A stretch of 64,000 bases of DNA, taken from Ascarosepion bandense (lineage: Eukaryota; Mollusca; Cephalopoda; Sepiida; Sepiidae). Numbering within the stretch: position 1 is the first letter of the stretch; each line of letters opens with the position of its first letter. The notes under the pieces are model-generated. The model searched no databases. It saw only the letters and a list, made by a program, of their open reading frames with translations, and was not told the DNA's origin. Made by a program: the position numbers and the translations under genes. The stretch spans positions 2,691,001 to 2,755,000 of the forward strand of contig JBBBDQ010001294.1 of NCBI GenBank assembly GCA_037127315.1. The letters run 5' to 3'. This document shows positions 52,401 to 63,767 of the stretch, piece by piece.

Positions 52401-55400
52401 AAAGTGTTGAGAGTGACAAAGGGATAGGGGCAAGTGAAAGTCCATGATCGCCTACGTCCTGAAGGGACATGGCACATAAAAGAAGAAGAATATTAAGGAA
52501 TAAAGTTAATATTTTTGTGTATAAACAACAAGATAATAAGAGAGATACCAAGAGGAAAAGTGTTGAGTGTGACAAGGGATAGGGGCAAGTGAAAGTCCAT
52601 GATCGCCTATGTTCTGAAGGGACATGGCACATAAAAAAAGAAGAAAGAAGAATATTAAGGAATAAAGTAAATATTTTTGTGTATAAACAACAAGATAATA
52701 AGAGAGATACCAAGAGGAAAAGTGTTGAGAGTGACAAGGGATAGGGCAAGTGAAAGTCCATGATCACCTACGTCCTGAAGGGACATGGCACATAAAAAGA
52801 AGAAGAAGAATATTAAGGAATAAAGTAAATATTTTTGTGTATAAACAACAAGATAATAAGAGAGATACCAAGAGGAAAAGTGTTGAGTGTGACAAGGGAT
52901 AGGGGCAAGTGAAAGTCCATGATCGCCTATGTTCTGAAGGGACATGGCACATAAAAAAGAAGAAGAAGAATATTAAGGAATAAAGTAAATATTTTTGTGT
53001 ATAAACAACAAGATAATAAGAGAGATACCAAGAGGAAAAGTGTTGAGAGTGACAAGGGATAGGGGCAAGTGAAAGTCCATGATCGCCTATGTTCTGAAGG
53101 GACATGGCACATAAAAAGAAGAAGAAGAATATTAAGGAATAAAGTAAATATTTTTGTGTATAAACAACAAGATAATAAGAGAGATACCAAGAGGAAAAGT
53201 GTTGAGTGTGACAAGGGATAGGGGCAAGTGGGAGTCCATGATCGCCTACGTCCTGAAGGGACATGGCACATAAAGAAAGAAGAATATTAAGGAATAAAGT
53301 AAATATTTTTGTGTATAAACAACAAGATAATAAGAGATACCAAGAGGAAAAGTGTTGAGTGTGACAAGGGATAGAGGCAAGTGAAAGTCCATGATCGCCT
53401 ACGTCCTGAAGGGACATGGCACATAAAAAAGAAGAAGAAGAATATTAAGGAATAAAGTAAATATTTTTGTGTATAAACAACAAGATAATAAGAGATACCA
53501 AGAGGAAAAGTGTTGAGTGTGACAAGGGATAGGGGCAAGTGAAAGTCCATGATCGCCTATGTTCTGAAGGGACATGGCATAAAAAAGGAGAAGAAGAATA
53601 TTAAGGAATAAAGTAAATATTTTTGTGTATAAACAACAAGATAATAAGAGAGATACCAAGAGGAAAAGTGTTGAGAGTGACAGGGATAGGGGCAAGTGAA
53701 AGTCCATGATCACCTACGTCCTGAAGGGACATGGCACATAAAAAAGGAGAAGAAGAATATAAAGGAATAAAGTAAATATTTTTGTGTATAAACAACAAGA
53801 TAATAAGAGAGATACCAAGAGGAAAAGTGTTGAGAGTGACAAGGGATAGGGGGGCAAGTGAAAGTCCATGATGATCACCTACGTCCTGAAGGGACATGGC
53901 ACATAAAAAAGGAGAAGAAAGAATATTAAGGAATAAAGTAAATATTTTTGTGTATAAACAACAGGATAATAAGAGAGATACCAGAGGGAAAAGTGTTGAG
54001 AGTGACAAGGGATAGGGGCAAGTGAAAGTCCATGATCACCTACGTCCTGAAGGGACATGGCACATAAAAAAGGAGAAGAAAGAATATTAAGGAATAAAGT
54101 TAATATTTTTGTGTATAAACAACAAGATAATAAGAGATACCAAGAGGAAAAGTGTTGAGTGTGACAAGGGATAGGGGCAAGTGAAAGTCCATGATCGCCT
54201 ATGTTCTGAAGGGACATGGCACATAAAAAAGAAGAAGAAGAATATTAAGGAATAAAGTAAATATTTTTGTGTATAAACAACAAGATAATAAGAGAGATAC
54301 CAAGAGGAAAAGTGTTGAGAGTGACAAGGGATAGGGGCAAGTGAAAGTCCATGATCACCTACGTCCTGAAGGGACATGGCACATAAAAGGAGAAGAAAAT
54401 ATTAAGGAATAAAGTAAATATTTTTGTGTATAAACAGCAAGATAATAAGAGAGATACCAAGAGGAAAAGTGTTGAGTGTGACAAGGGATAGGGGCAAGTG
54501 AAAGTCCATGATCACCTACGTCCTGAAGGGACATGGCACATAAAAAAGAAGAAAGAAAGAATATTAAGGAATAAAGTAAATATTTTTGTGTATAAACAAC
54601 AAGATAATAAGAGAGATACCAAGAGGAAAAGTGTTGAGAGTGACAAGGGATAGGGGCAAGTAGAAATCCATGATCACCTACGTCCTGAAGGGACATGGCA
54701 CATAAAAAAAGGAGAAAGAAGAATATTAAGGAATAAAGTAAACATTTTTGTGTATAAACAACAAGATAATAAGAGAGATACCAAGAGGGAAAAGTGTTAG
54801 GGAGTGTGACAAGGGATAGGAGCAAGTGAAAGTCCATGATCACCTACGTCCTGAAGGGACATGGCACATAAAAAAGAAGAAGAAGAATATTAAGGAATAA
54901 AGTAAATATTTTTGTGTATAAACAACAAGATAATAAGAGAGATACCAAGAGGAAAAGTGTTGAGAGTGACAAGGGATAGGGCAAGTGAAAGTCCATGATC
55001 GCCTACGTCCTGAAGGGACATGGCACATAAAAAAGGAGAAGAAAGAATATTAAGGAATAAAGTTAATATTTTTGTGTATAAACAACAAGATAATAAGAGA
55101 GATACCAAGAGGAAAAGTGTTGAGTGTGACAAGGGATAGGGGCAAGTGGGAGTCCATGATCACCTACGTCCTGAAGGGACATGGCACATAAAAAAGGAGA
55201 AGAAGAATATTAAGGAATAAAGTAAATATTTTTGTGTATAAACAACAAGATAATAAGAGAGATACCAAGAGGAAAAGTGTTGAGTGTGACAAGGGATAGG
55301 GGCAAGTGAAAGTCCATGATCACCTACGTCCTGAAGGGACATAGCACATAAAAGAAGAATATTGGGAATAAAGTAAATATTTTTGTGTATAAACAACAAG

Positions 55401-58400
55401 ATAATAAGAGAGATACCAAAGAGGAAAAGTGTTGAGAGTGACAAGGGATAGGGGCAAGTGAAAGTCCATGATCGCCTACGTCCTGAAGAGGACATGGCAC
55501 ATAAAAAAAGGAGAAGAAGAATATTAGGGAATAAAGTAAATATTTTTGTGTATAAACAACAAGATAATAAAGTAAGAGGAAAAGTGTTGAGAGTGACAAG
55601 GGATAGGGGCAAGTGGGAGTCCATGATCACCTACGTCCTGAAGGGACATGGCACATAAAAAAGAAGAAAGAATATTAAGGAATAAAGTAAATATTTTTGT
55701 GTATAAACAACAAGATATAAGAGAGATACCAAGAGGAAAAAGTGTTGAGAGTGACAAGGGATAGGGGCAAGTGAAAGTCCATGATCGCCTACGTCCTGAA
55801 GGGACATGGCACATAAAAAAAGGAGAAGAAGAATATTAAGGAATAAAGTTAATATTTTTTGTGTATAAACAACAAGATAATAAGAGAGATACCAAGGAAA
55901 AAGTGTTGAGTGTGACAAGGGATAGGGGCAAGTGGGAGTCCATGATCACCTACGTCCTGAAGGGACATGGCACATAAAAAGAAGAAGAAGAATATTAAAG
56001 AATAAAGTAAATATTTTGTGTATAAACAACAAGATAATAAGAGAGATACCAAGAGGAAAAGTGTTGAGAGTGACAAGGGATAGGGGCAAGTGAAAGTCCA
56101 TGATCACCTACGTCCTGAAGGAACATAACATAAAAGAAGAAGAAGAATATTAAGAATAAAGTTAATATTTTGTGTATAAACAACAAAAAGATAATAAGAG
56201 AATACCAAGAGGAAAAGTGTTGAGAGTGACAAGGGATAGGGGCAAGTGAAAGTCCATGATCACCTACGTCCTGAAGGGACATGGCACATAAAAAGAAAGA
56301 AGAAGAATGATTAAGGAATAAAGTTAATATTTTTGTGTATAAACAAACAAGATAATAAGAGAGATACCAAGAGGGAAAGTGTTGAGAGTGACAAGGGATA
56401 GGGGCAGAGTGAAAGTCCATGATCGCCTACGTCCTGAAGGGACATGGCACATAAAAAAGAAGAAAGAATATTAAGGAATAAAGTTAATATTTTTGTGTAT
56501 AAACAACAAGATAATAAGAGAGATACCAAGAGGAAAAGTGTTGAGAGTGACAAGGGATAGGGGCAAAGTGAAAGTCATGATCACCTACGTCCTGAAGGGA
56601 CATGGCACATAAAAGAAAGAGAAGAATATTAAGGAATAAAGTAAATATTTTTGTGTATAAACAACAAGATAATAAGAGAGATACAGAGGAAAAGTGTTGA
56701 GAGTGACAAGGGATAGAGACAAGTGAAAGTCCATGATCACCTACGTCCTGAAGGAACTATGGCACATAAAAAAAGGAGAAGAAGAATATTAAGGAATAAA
56801 GTAAATATTTTTGTGTATAAACAACAGAATAATAAGAGAATACCAAGAGGAAAAGTGTTAGTGTGACAAGGGATAGGGGCAAGTGAAAGTCCATGATCAC
56901 CTACGTCCTGAAGGGACATGGCATAAAAAGAAGAAGAATATTAAGGAATAAAGTAATATTTTATTGTATAAACAACAAGATAATAAAAGAGAGATACCAA
57001 GAGGAAAAGTGTTGAAGAGTAATAAAGGATAGGGGCAAGTGAAAGTCCATGATCGCCTACGTCCTAGTGGCACATAAAGAAGAAGAATATTAAGGAATAA
57101 AGTTAATATTTTTGTGTATAAAACAACAAGATAATAAGAGAGATACCAAGAGGAAAAGTGTTGAGTGTGACAAGGGATAGGGGCAAGTGGGAGTCCATGA
57201 TCACCTACGTCCTGAAGGGACATAGCCACACATAAAAAAGAAGAAGAAGAATATTAGAATAAAGTAAATATTTTTGTGTATAAACAACAAGATAATAAGA
57301 GAGATACCAAGAGGAAAAGTGTTGAGAGTGACAAGGGATAGGGGCAAGTGAGAAAGTCAGTCACCTACGTCCTGAAGGGACATGGCACATAAAAAAGAAG
57401 AAGAAGAATATTAAGGAATAAAATAAATATTTTTGTGTATAAACAACAAGATAATAAGAGAGATACCAAGAGGAAAAGTGTTGAGAGTGACAAGGGATAG
57501 GGGCAAGTGAAAGTCCATGATCGCCTACGTCCTGAAGGGACATGGCACATAAAAGGAGAAAAGAATATTAAGGAATAAAGTTAATATTTTTGTGTATAAA
57601 CAACAAGATAATAAGAGGAGTACCAAGAGGAAAAGTGTTGAGTGTGACAGAGATAGGAGACGAAGTGGGAGTCCATGATCACCTACGTCCTGAAGGGACA
57701 TGGCACATAAAAAAGAAGAAGAAGAATATTAAAGAATAAAGTAAATATTTTTGTGTATAAACAACAAGATAATAAGAGAGATACCAAGAGGAAAAGTGTT
57801 GAGAGTGACAAAGGGATAGGGGCAAGTGAAAGTCCATGATCACCTACGTCCTGAAGGGACATGGCACATAAAAAAGAAGAAGAAGAATATTAAGGAATAA
57901 AGTTAATATTTTTGTGTATAAACAACAAGATAATAAGAGATACCAAGAGGAAAAGTGTTGAGAGTGACAAGAGGATAGGGGCAAGTGAAAGTCCATGATC
58001 ACCTACGTCCTGAAGGGACATGGCACATAAAAAAGAAGAAGAAGAATATTAAGGAATAAAGTTAATATTTTTGTGTATAAACAACAAGATAATAAGAGAT
58101 ACCAAGAGGAAAAGTGTTGAGAGTGACAAGGGATAGGGGCAAGTGAAAGTCCATGATCGCCTACGTCCTGAAGGGACATGGCACATAAAAAAGAAGAAGA
58201 AGAATATTAAGGAATAAAGTGAATATTTTTGTGTATAAACAACAAGATAATAAGAGAGATACCAAGAGGAAAAGTGTTGAGAGTGACAAGGGATAGGGGC
58301 AAGTGAAAGTCCATGATCACCTACGTCCTGAAGGGACATGGCACATAAAAAAGAAGAAGAAGAATATTAAGGAATAAAGTTAATATTTTTGTGTATAAAC

Positions 58401-60553
58401 AACAAGATAATAAGAGAGATACCAAGAGGAAAAGTGTTGAGTGTGACAAGGGATAGGGGCAAGTGAAAGTCCATGATCACCTACGTCCTGAAGGGACATG
58501 GCACATAAAAAAGAAGAAGAAGAATATTAAGGAATAAAGTTAATATTTTTGTGTATAAACAACAAGATAATAAGAGAGATACCAAGAGGAAAAGTGTTGA
58601 GTGTGACAAGGGATAGGGGCAAGTGAAAGTCCATGATCGCCTACGTCCTGAAGGGACATGGCACATAAAAAAGAAGAAGAAGAATATTAAGGAATAAAGT
58701 TAATATTTTTGTGTATAAACAACAAGATAATAAGAGAGATACCAAGAGGAAAAGTGTTGAGAGTGACAAGGGATAGGGGCAAGTGAAAGTCCATGATCAC
58801 CTACGTCCTGAAGGGACATGGCACATAAAAAAGAAGAAGAAGAATATTAAGGAATAAAGTTAATATTTTTGTGTATAAACAACAAGATAATAAGAGAGAT
58901 ACCAAGAGGAAAAGTGTTGAGAGTGACAAGGGATAGGGGCAAGTGAAAGTCCATGATCGCCTACGTCCTGAAGGGACATGGCACATAAAAAAGAAGAAGA
59001 AGAATATTAAGGAATAAAGTTAATATTTTTGTGTATAAACAACAAGATAATAAGAGAGATACCAAGAGGAAAAGTGTTGAGAGTGACAAGGGATAGGGGC
59101 AAGTGAAAGTCCATGATCACCTACGTCCTGAAGGGACATGGCACATAAAAAAGAAGAAGAAGAATATTAAGGAATAAAGTTAATATTTTTGTGTATAAAC
59201 AACAAGATAATAAGAGAGATACCAAGAGGAAAAGTGTTGAGAGTGACAAGGGATAGGGGCAAGTGAAAGTCCATGATCGCCTACGTCCTGAAGGGACATG
59301 GCACATAAAAAAGAAGAAGAAGAATATTAAGGAATAAAGTTAATATTTTTGTGTATAAACAACAAGATAATAAGAGAGATACCAAGAGGAAAAGTGTTGA
59401 GAGTGACAAGGGATAGGGGCAAGTGAAAGTCCATGATCGCCTACGTCCTGAAGGGACATGGCACATAAAAAAGAAGAAGAAGAATATTAAGGAATAAAGT
59501 TAATATTTTTGTGTATAAACAACAAGATAATAAGAGAGATACCACGAGGAAAAGTGTTGAGAGTGACAAGGGATAGGGGCAAGTGAAAGTCCATGATCAC
59601 CTACGTCCTGAAGGGACATGGCACATAAAAAAGAAGAAGAAGAATATTAAGGAATAAAGTAAATATTTTTGTGTATAAACAACAAGATAATAAGAGAGAT
59701 ACCAAGAGGAAAAGTGTTGAGAGTGACAAGGGATAGGGGCAAGTGAAATTCCATGATCGCCTACGTCCTGAAGGGACATGGCACATAAAAAAGGAGAAGA
59801 AGAATATTAAGGAATAAAGTTAATATTTTTGTGTATAAACAACAAGATAATAAGAGAGATACCAAGAGGAAAAGTGTTGAGAGTGACAAGGGATAGGGGC
59901 AAGTGAAAGTCCATGATCACCTACGTCCTGAAGGGACATGGCACATAAAAAAGAAGAAGAAGAATATTAAGGAATAAAGTAAATATTTTTGTGTATAAAC
60001 AACAAGATAATAAGAGAGATACCAAGAGGAAAAGTGTTGAGTGTGACAAGGGATAGGGGCAAGTGAAAGTCCATGATCGCCTACGTCCTGAAGTGACATG
60101 GCACATAAAAAAGAAGAAGAAGAATATTAAGGAATAAAGTAAATATTTTTGTGTATAAACAACAAGATAATAAGAGAGATACCAAGAGGAAAAGTGTTGA
60201 GTGTGACAAGGGATAGGGGCAAGTGAAAGTCCATGATCGCCTACGTCCTGAAGTGACATGGCACATAAAAAAGAAGAAGAAGAATATTAAGGAATAAAGT
60301 AAATATTTTTGTGTATAAACAACAAGATAATAAGAGAGATACCAAGAGGAAAAGTGTTGAGTGTGACAAGGGATAGGGGCAAGTGAAAGTCCATGATCGC
60401 CTACGTCCTGAAGGGACAGGGCACATAAAGAAAAAGAAGAATATTAAAGAATAAAATAAACATTTTTGTGTATAAATAACAAAATACCAATACTGAGAGC
60501 AACATGAGACAGCTTATGTCCCAAAGGGTCACGACACATAAAGAAGAATAATT
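49353..60553 (+). repeat. 160-bp satellite array, about 70 units, derived from the LINE-B 3' end
   Basis: Unit: GAGAGATACCAAGAGGAAAA, GTGTTGAGAGTGACAAGGGA, TAGGGGCAAGTGAAAGTCCA, TGATCACCTACGTCCTGAAG, GGACATGGCACATAAAAAAG, (GAA)n, then AATATTAAGGAATAAAGTAA, ATATTTTTGTGTATAAACAA and CAAGATAATAA. The first roughly 108 bp are the LINE-B terminus and the rest is AT-rich spacer. Spacing is exactly 160 bp at 49.5-51.36 and again at about 58.2-60.4 kb. Between about 51.36 and 57.4 kb almost every unit carries small indels. The first unit (LINE-B itself) and the last (60420-60553: CATGAGACAGCTTATGTCCC) are the most diverged. All minus-strand ORFs here (60 to 217 codons) are repeat artefacts. Confidence 0.97.
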
Positions 60554-60554
60554 A

Positions 60555-61005
60555 AGACAATGATTTTTATTGTTGGCATTTTGCAAGAATGTAAAACCAG
60601 CAAAATTGTTCTATGCGATTATATCATTTTCATTATCATCATTGGAATTTTATACATTTCTGTGATGATTCTAATCACCAGTTCAGAAATATGAAAACCT
60701 GTAGTGAATTAAAAGTCAACTACAGGAAATGTAAAACAAACCTAACACTTCATCTTTCAGTATTTGAAAACTTTTCTCTTGTAACACTATTAGTTTTCAC
60801 ATTCAGCATAGTCTCTCTATTTCACCCACTTGGTTTTTTTCTCAAAGTGCAGCATTAACGTTAATTATCTAGAATTAATTGGTTTATTTGGTTTTATGCT
60901 TTCTTTTTAATACTTGACATTTTTAATTCCAATTGTTACTCATTTTTCAATTTCTCAACCCCTCATGTAATTCTTGGTGCACGCAGTAATATCTACAGGT
61001 GCAAA
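60555..61005. other. No feature recognised
   Basis: AT-rich. The 81-codon frame at 60613-60858 has no domain. Confidence 0.5.
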
Positions 61006-61007
61006 TT

Positions 61008-61430
61008 GAATTCTCTTGAATTAAAAGCTGAAATTTTACCTACTCCAACCATTAACTGTACAAACACTTTTTTGTGTCAAAATAGGAAGTAATGGCTCTC
61101 CACAACGTCCCACCCTTTGTTGTTCTTAGTAATTTCCTCCTGTTTCTGAATTCTGTTCAATTAAAAGTTGAAATTTTACCTGTTCCAGTCATTAGGTGTG
61201 CAAACGTTTTTTTGTGCCAAGGTAGGAAGTCATGACTCTCCACAACTTCCTGTCTTTATTTGTTCTCAGTAATTCTCTCCTGTTTCTGAATTCTATTTTG
61301 AAAGTTGAAATTTTATCTACTCCAGTTATTAGCTGTATAAACACCTCTCTATTCCAAAATAGGAAATCATGGTTCTCCATAACTTCCTGCCTTTGTGGTG
61401 CTCCATAATTCTTTCCTGTTTCTGTTTTGC
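61008..61430 (-). repeat. Three tandem copies (137-140 bp) of a LINE-B 3' end
   Basis: GGAAGTAATGGCTCTCCACA (61085), GGAAGTCATGACTCTCCACA (61225) and GGAAATCATGGTTCTCCATA (61362) mark the same point in three head-to-tail units. Each unit also holds TCCTGTTTCTGAATTC, AGTTGAAATTTTA and TCCAGTCATTAG-like words. On the minus strand the middle unit encodes NRRELLRTNKDRKLWRVMTS, the LINE-B C-terminus. The units are more diverged than those of the big array. Confidence 0.8.
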
Positions 61431-61439
61431 ATATTTTTA

Positions 61440-61800
61440 TACAAACTAATTAAATTATTCACTATTTTCTTCTTGTCTTGTAAGTGCTAAATTTTCTAGG
61501 CTCACTTTCCTCATTGGTTTCAAAGAATTTGACCTGTCACTTTCTGATTATTAATATGAGTTTTCATGTTGTCTCATTTTCCTTAAAACTTCTTTGTTGT
61601 TCAGATGTTCTGCCCATATATTCTCAGCATTATTCTGTAGAACCACATAACTATCACTTCAAATTTCTTCTTTATCTGTGAATAGACAGACTAGCATCCC
61701 ATTCCATATAAGACTTCAGATATTATGTAGCAGTTAAGCACTCTTCTGTTTTTTGTTTCTCATGATATCTTTCTTTAGAGAGAGTTATAAGTAATTTTCA
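61440..61800 (-). mobile_element. LINE-B C-terminal region feeding the triplicated tail
   Basis: ATTCTGTAGAACCACATAAC at about 61633 is the reverse complement of the EMWFYR codons. AGGCTCACTTTCCTCATTGG matches the 'MRKEGLENL' region (reverse strand) and ATTATGTAGCAGTTAAGCAC the 'LLNCYVIS' codons. Frames are broken. Confidence 0.65.
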
Positions 61801-61959
61801 TTTGATAGCAGGTGATGAAAAATGGGTTGCATACAACAATGTTCAACACAAAAGGCAGTGGACTGATCAATCTCGATAACTAATGCAAAAGCATTCCATG
61901 GAAGAAAGGTGATGTTGTGAGACCATTGGTATATTATAAATTTAATGTTCTTAAAATGG

Positions 61960-62021
61960 AATCAAATGCATTTATACATTTAGCAGTTGCAATCAAATGC
62001 ATTTATACATTTAGCAGTTGC
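61960..62021. repeat. Perfect 31-bp tandem duplication
   Basis: AATCAAATGCATTTATACAT plus TTAGCAGTTGC, twice without a mismatch. Confidence 0.95.
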
Positions 62022-62355
62022 AATGTGTCCATAAAAGTTTGGCCAAAAAGCACCCTTTTTTTGTCGGCAGGGAAAATTTAATTCCCCATAATGATAATGC
62101 AAGGTAAGAATAACACTGAAAAAAAGTTTGGAACTTGGCTGGTCTGTTCTATCCAACTTGCCATATTCACATTGTACCAACCAATTCTTACCTTTTTTTT
62201 ATTGCTGCAAAGGTTTTTGATTGGCAAAACATTCACTAATAAAAACCGGGTTCAAGAATTTGTCAGAAATTTTTACATAAAAAACTGTGGAATTTTACTC
62301 AAAAAGTATCAGAGTTCTGCCTGATAAATGACAAAAAAGCATTGAAAATAATGGT
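62022..62355. other. No feature recognised
   Basis: The frames at 61980-62180 (minus) and 62091-62324 (plus) overlap and show no domain. Confidence 0.45.
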
Positions 62356-62359
62356 GAAT

Positions 62360-62592
62360 ATCAGTCAGTCAGTTAAGTACCATAAGTGATACACACTTGG
62401 GTGATCATGTCTCAAAATAGACATTACTGACTAAGTAAAAGTTTATTTCCTACAGTAGATGGTCATTACTTTCTGCAATAGACTGGTTGCTAGCCAAGGC
62501 TATAGAACCCAAATTGTCTTGTTATTTAACCAATAGCTGGTGGGAAGAGACAGATTAATACATTTCCCAAGGGTAATTGGATGTAAGTGAAC
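62360..62592 (-). mobile_element. T1 SINE body, minus strand
   Basis: It starts TCAGTCAGTTAAGTACCATA (terminus, reverse) and runs to CATTTCCCAAGGGTAATTGG and ATGTAAGTGAA. The head is missing. Confidence 0.85.
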
Positions 62593-62745
62593 AGATTGGG
62601 TTCTATAACCATGGTTGGCAACCAGTCTAGAGCAGAAAGTAATGGAAACCTACTGCAGGAAAATCTTCTGCTCAGTCAGTCACAGATTAAAAAAGACCTG
62701 ACCCCCCACCAAGTGCGTATCACTTATGGCACATGACTGACTGAA
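62593..62745 (+). mobile_element. T1 SINE 3' half, plus strand
   Basis: It starts inside the body (CAGATTGGGTTCTATAACCA) and runs to GGCACATGACTGACTGA. It abuts the inverted copy directly, so the two form an inverted pair. Confidence 0.85.
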
Positions 62746-62819
62746 TTAAATATGATAAATCTCTCTTAAGTGGGGTCAACCAATGTGCAGAATTCTCAAA
62801 GAGGCTAGTTGAAGATGAT

Positions 62820-63012
62820 TTTTTCTCCTTCCACATATGGATTAAACAGCAGGACAGATTGGGTTCTGTAGACTTGGTTGGAAACCAGTCTACTGTAGAA
62901 AATAATGGCACCTTACTGCAGGAAAATTTTCTGCCCATTCAGTCATCTCTCTTTCAAGACATGATTGCCCAAGAATGTATCACACATGGCACTTGATTGA
63001 CTGACTGAAATA
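62820..63012 (+). mobile_element. T1 SINE 3' half
   Basis: CTTCCACATATGGATTAAAC, AGCAGGACAGATTGGGTTCT, GTCTACTGTAGAAAATAATG, ending GCACTTGATTGACTGACTGA. The head is missing. Confidence 0.85.
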
Positions 63013-63014
63013 TG

Positions 63015-63765
63015 AAAACATTTCTCTTAAGAAGAATCAACCAATAGGCAGAATTCTTGAGGAGGTCAATACAAGATGGTCAAGGATGTCTTAAAAGTAA
63101 ACCTCAAAGTTAGCAGCATTCTCACTGGTTAGAACTAATTTTTTCAGTATGACTAAAGACCTGTGACACTAGTTTGAGGTGCTTCAAATGCTACTAAATC
63201 AGTCAGCTTCAAGCATACCAAACTGACTGATACTACCAATTCCCAAGTGACAACTTCATCTGCCTGGATTACCATCATCAATGTCACTCAGAGACAGGAT
63301 TAGTCAGATACCATCGCAGTCTTTTAGCTAACATCATCTGGGAATTAAGAATAGAGAAACAAATAATACATAGGATCTGCTGACTCATTTTATCACCATT
63401 ATCAGCTTTTATTAAGTGAATAAAAACATAATAATAGAAAAGTTTTATTAGAAATTCTTTAGTGGAAAATTTCTTCATAGGATACGGTCTCCTTTGGAAG
63501 ACAAAACTTCATCTTTTTAATTAATTCTCATTTTAGACATGCTGGTTTGATGATGACTGTCATAATGTATAAAGAAAAATGCTTGCAAATTGGAAGAAAG
63601 AGAACCTGATAATCTGGCAATCCATCAAATAATCTTGAATCCACATATAATCCATGAAGATGAAGCAATGATTTAAAGTTAATATTCAAATTTGAGACAG
63701 TAGATATTGACTAATGATTTCCAACTACATCAGCCTGTCATTCAAAATAAATGATCTGGCAGATA
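63015..63765. other. No gene recognised
   Basis: AGAATCAACCAATAGGCAGAATTCTTGAGGAG-type sequence just after the SINE resembles the sequence just before it (GGTCAACCAATGTGCAGAATTCTC at 62775), a second local duplication. The rest shows no feature. Confidence 0.45.
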
Positions 63766-63767
63766 TT

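Noticed and set aside
49353..60553. Many minus-strand ORFs (60-217 codons) in the satellite, with repeated MSLQDVGDHGLSLAPIP-type peptides
   Set aside because: They are the reverse reading of the 160-bp unit. The period is not a multiple of three and the frames end or shift with each indel.
49353..60553. CRISPR-like array
   Set aside because: Adjacent units are identical throughout with no unique spacers, and the setting is an animal genome.
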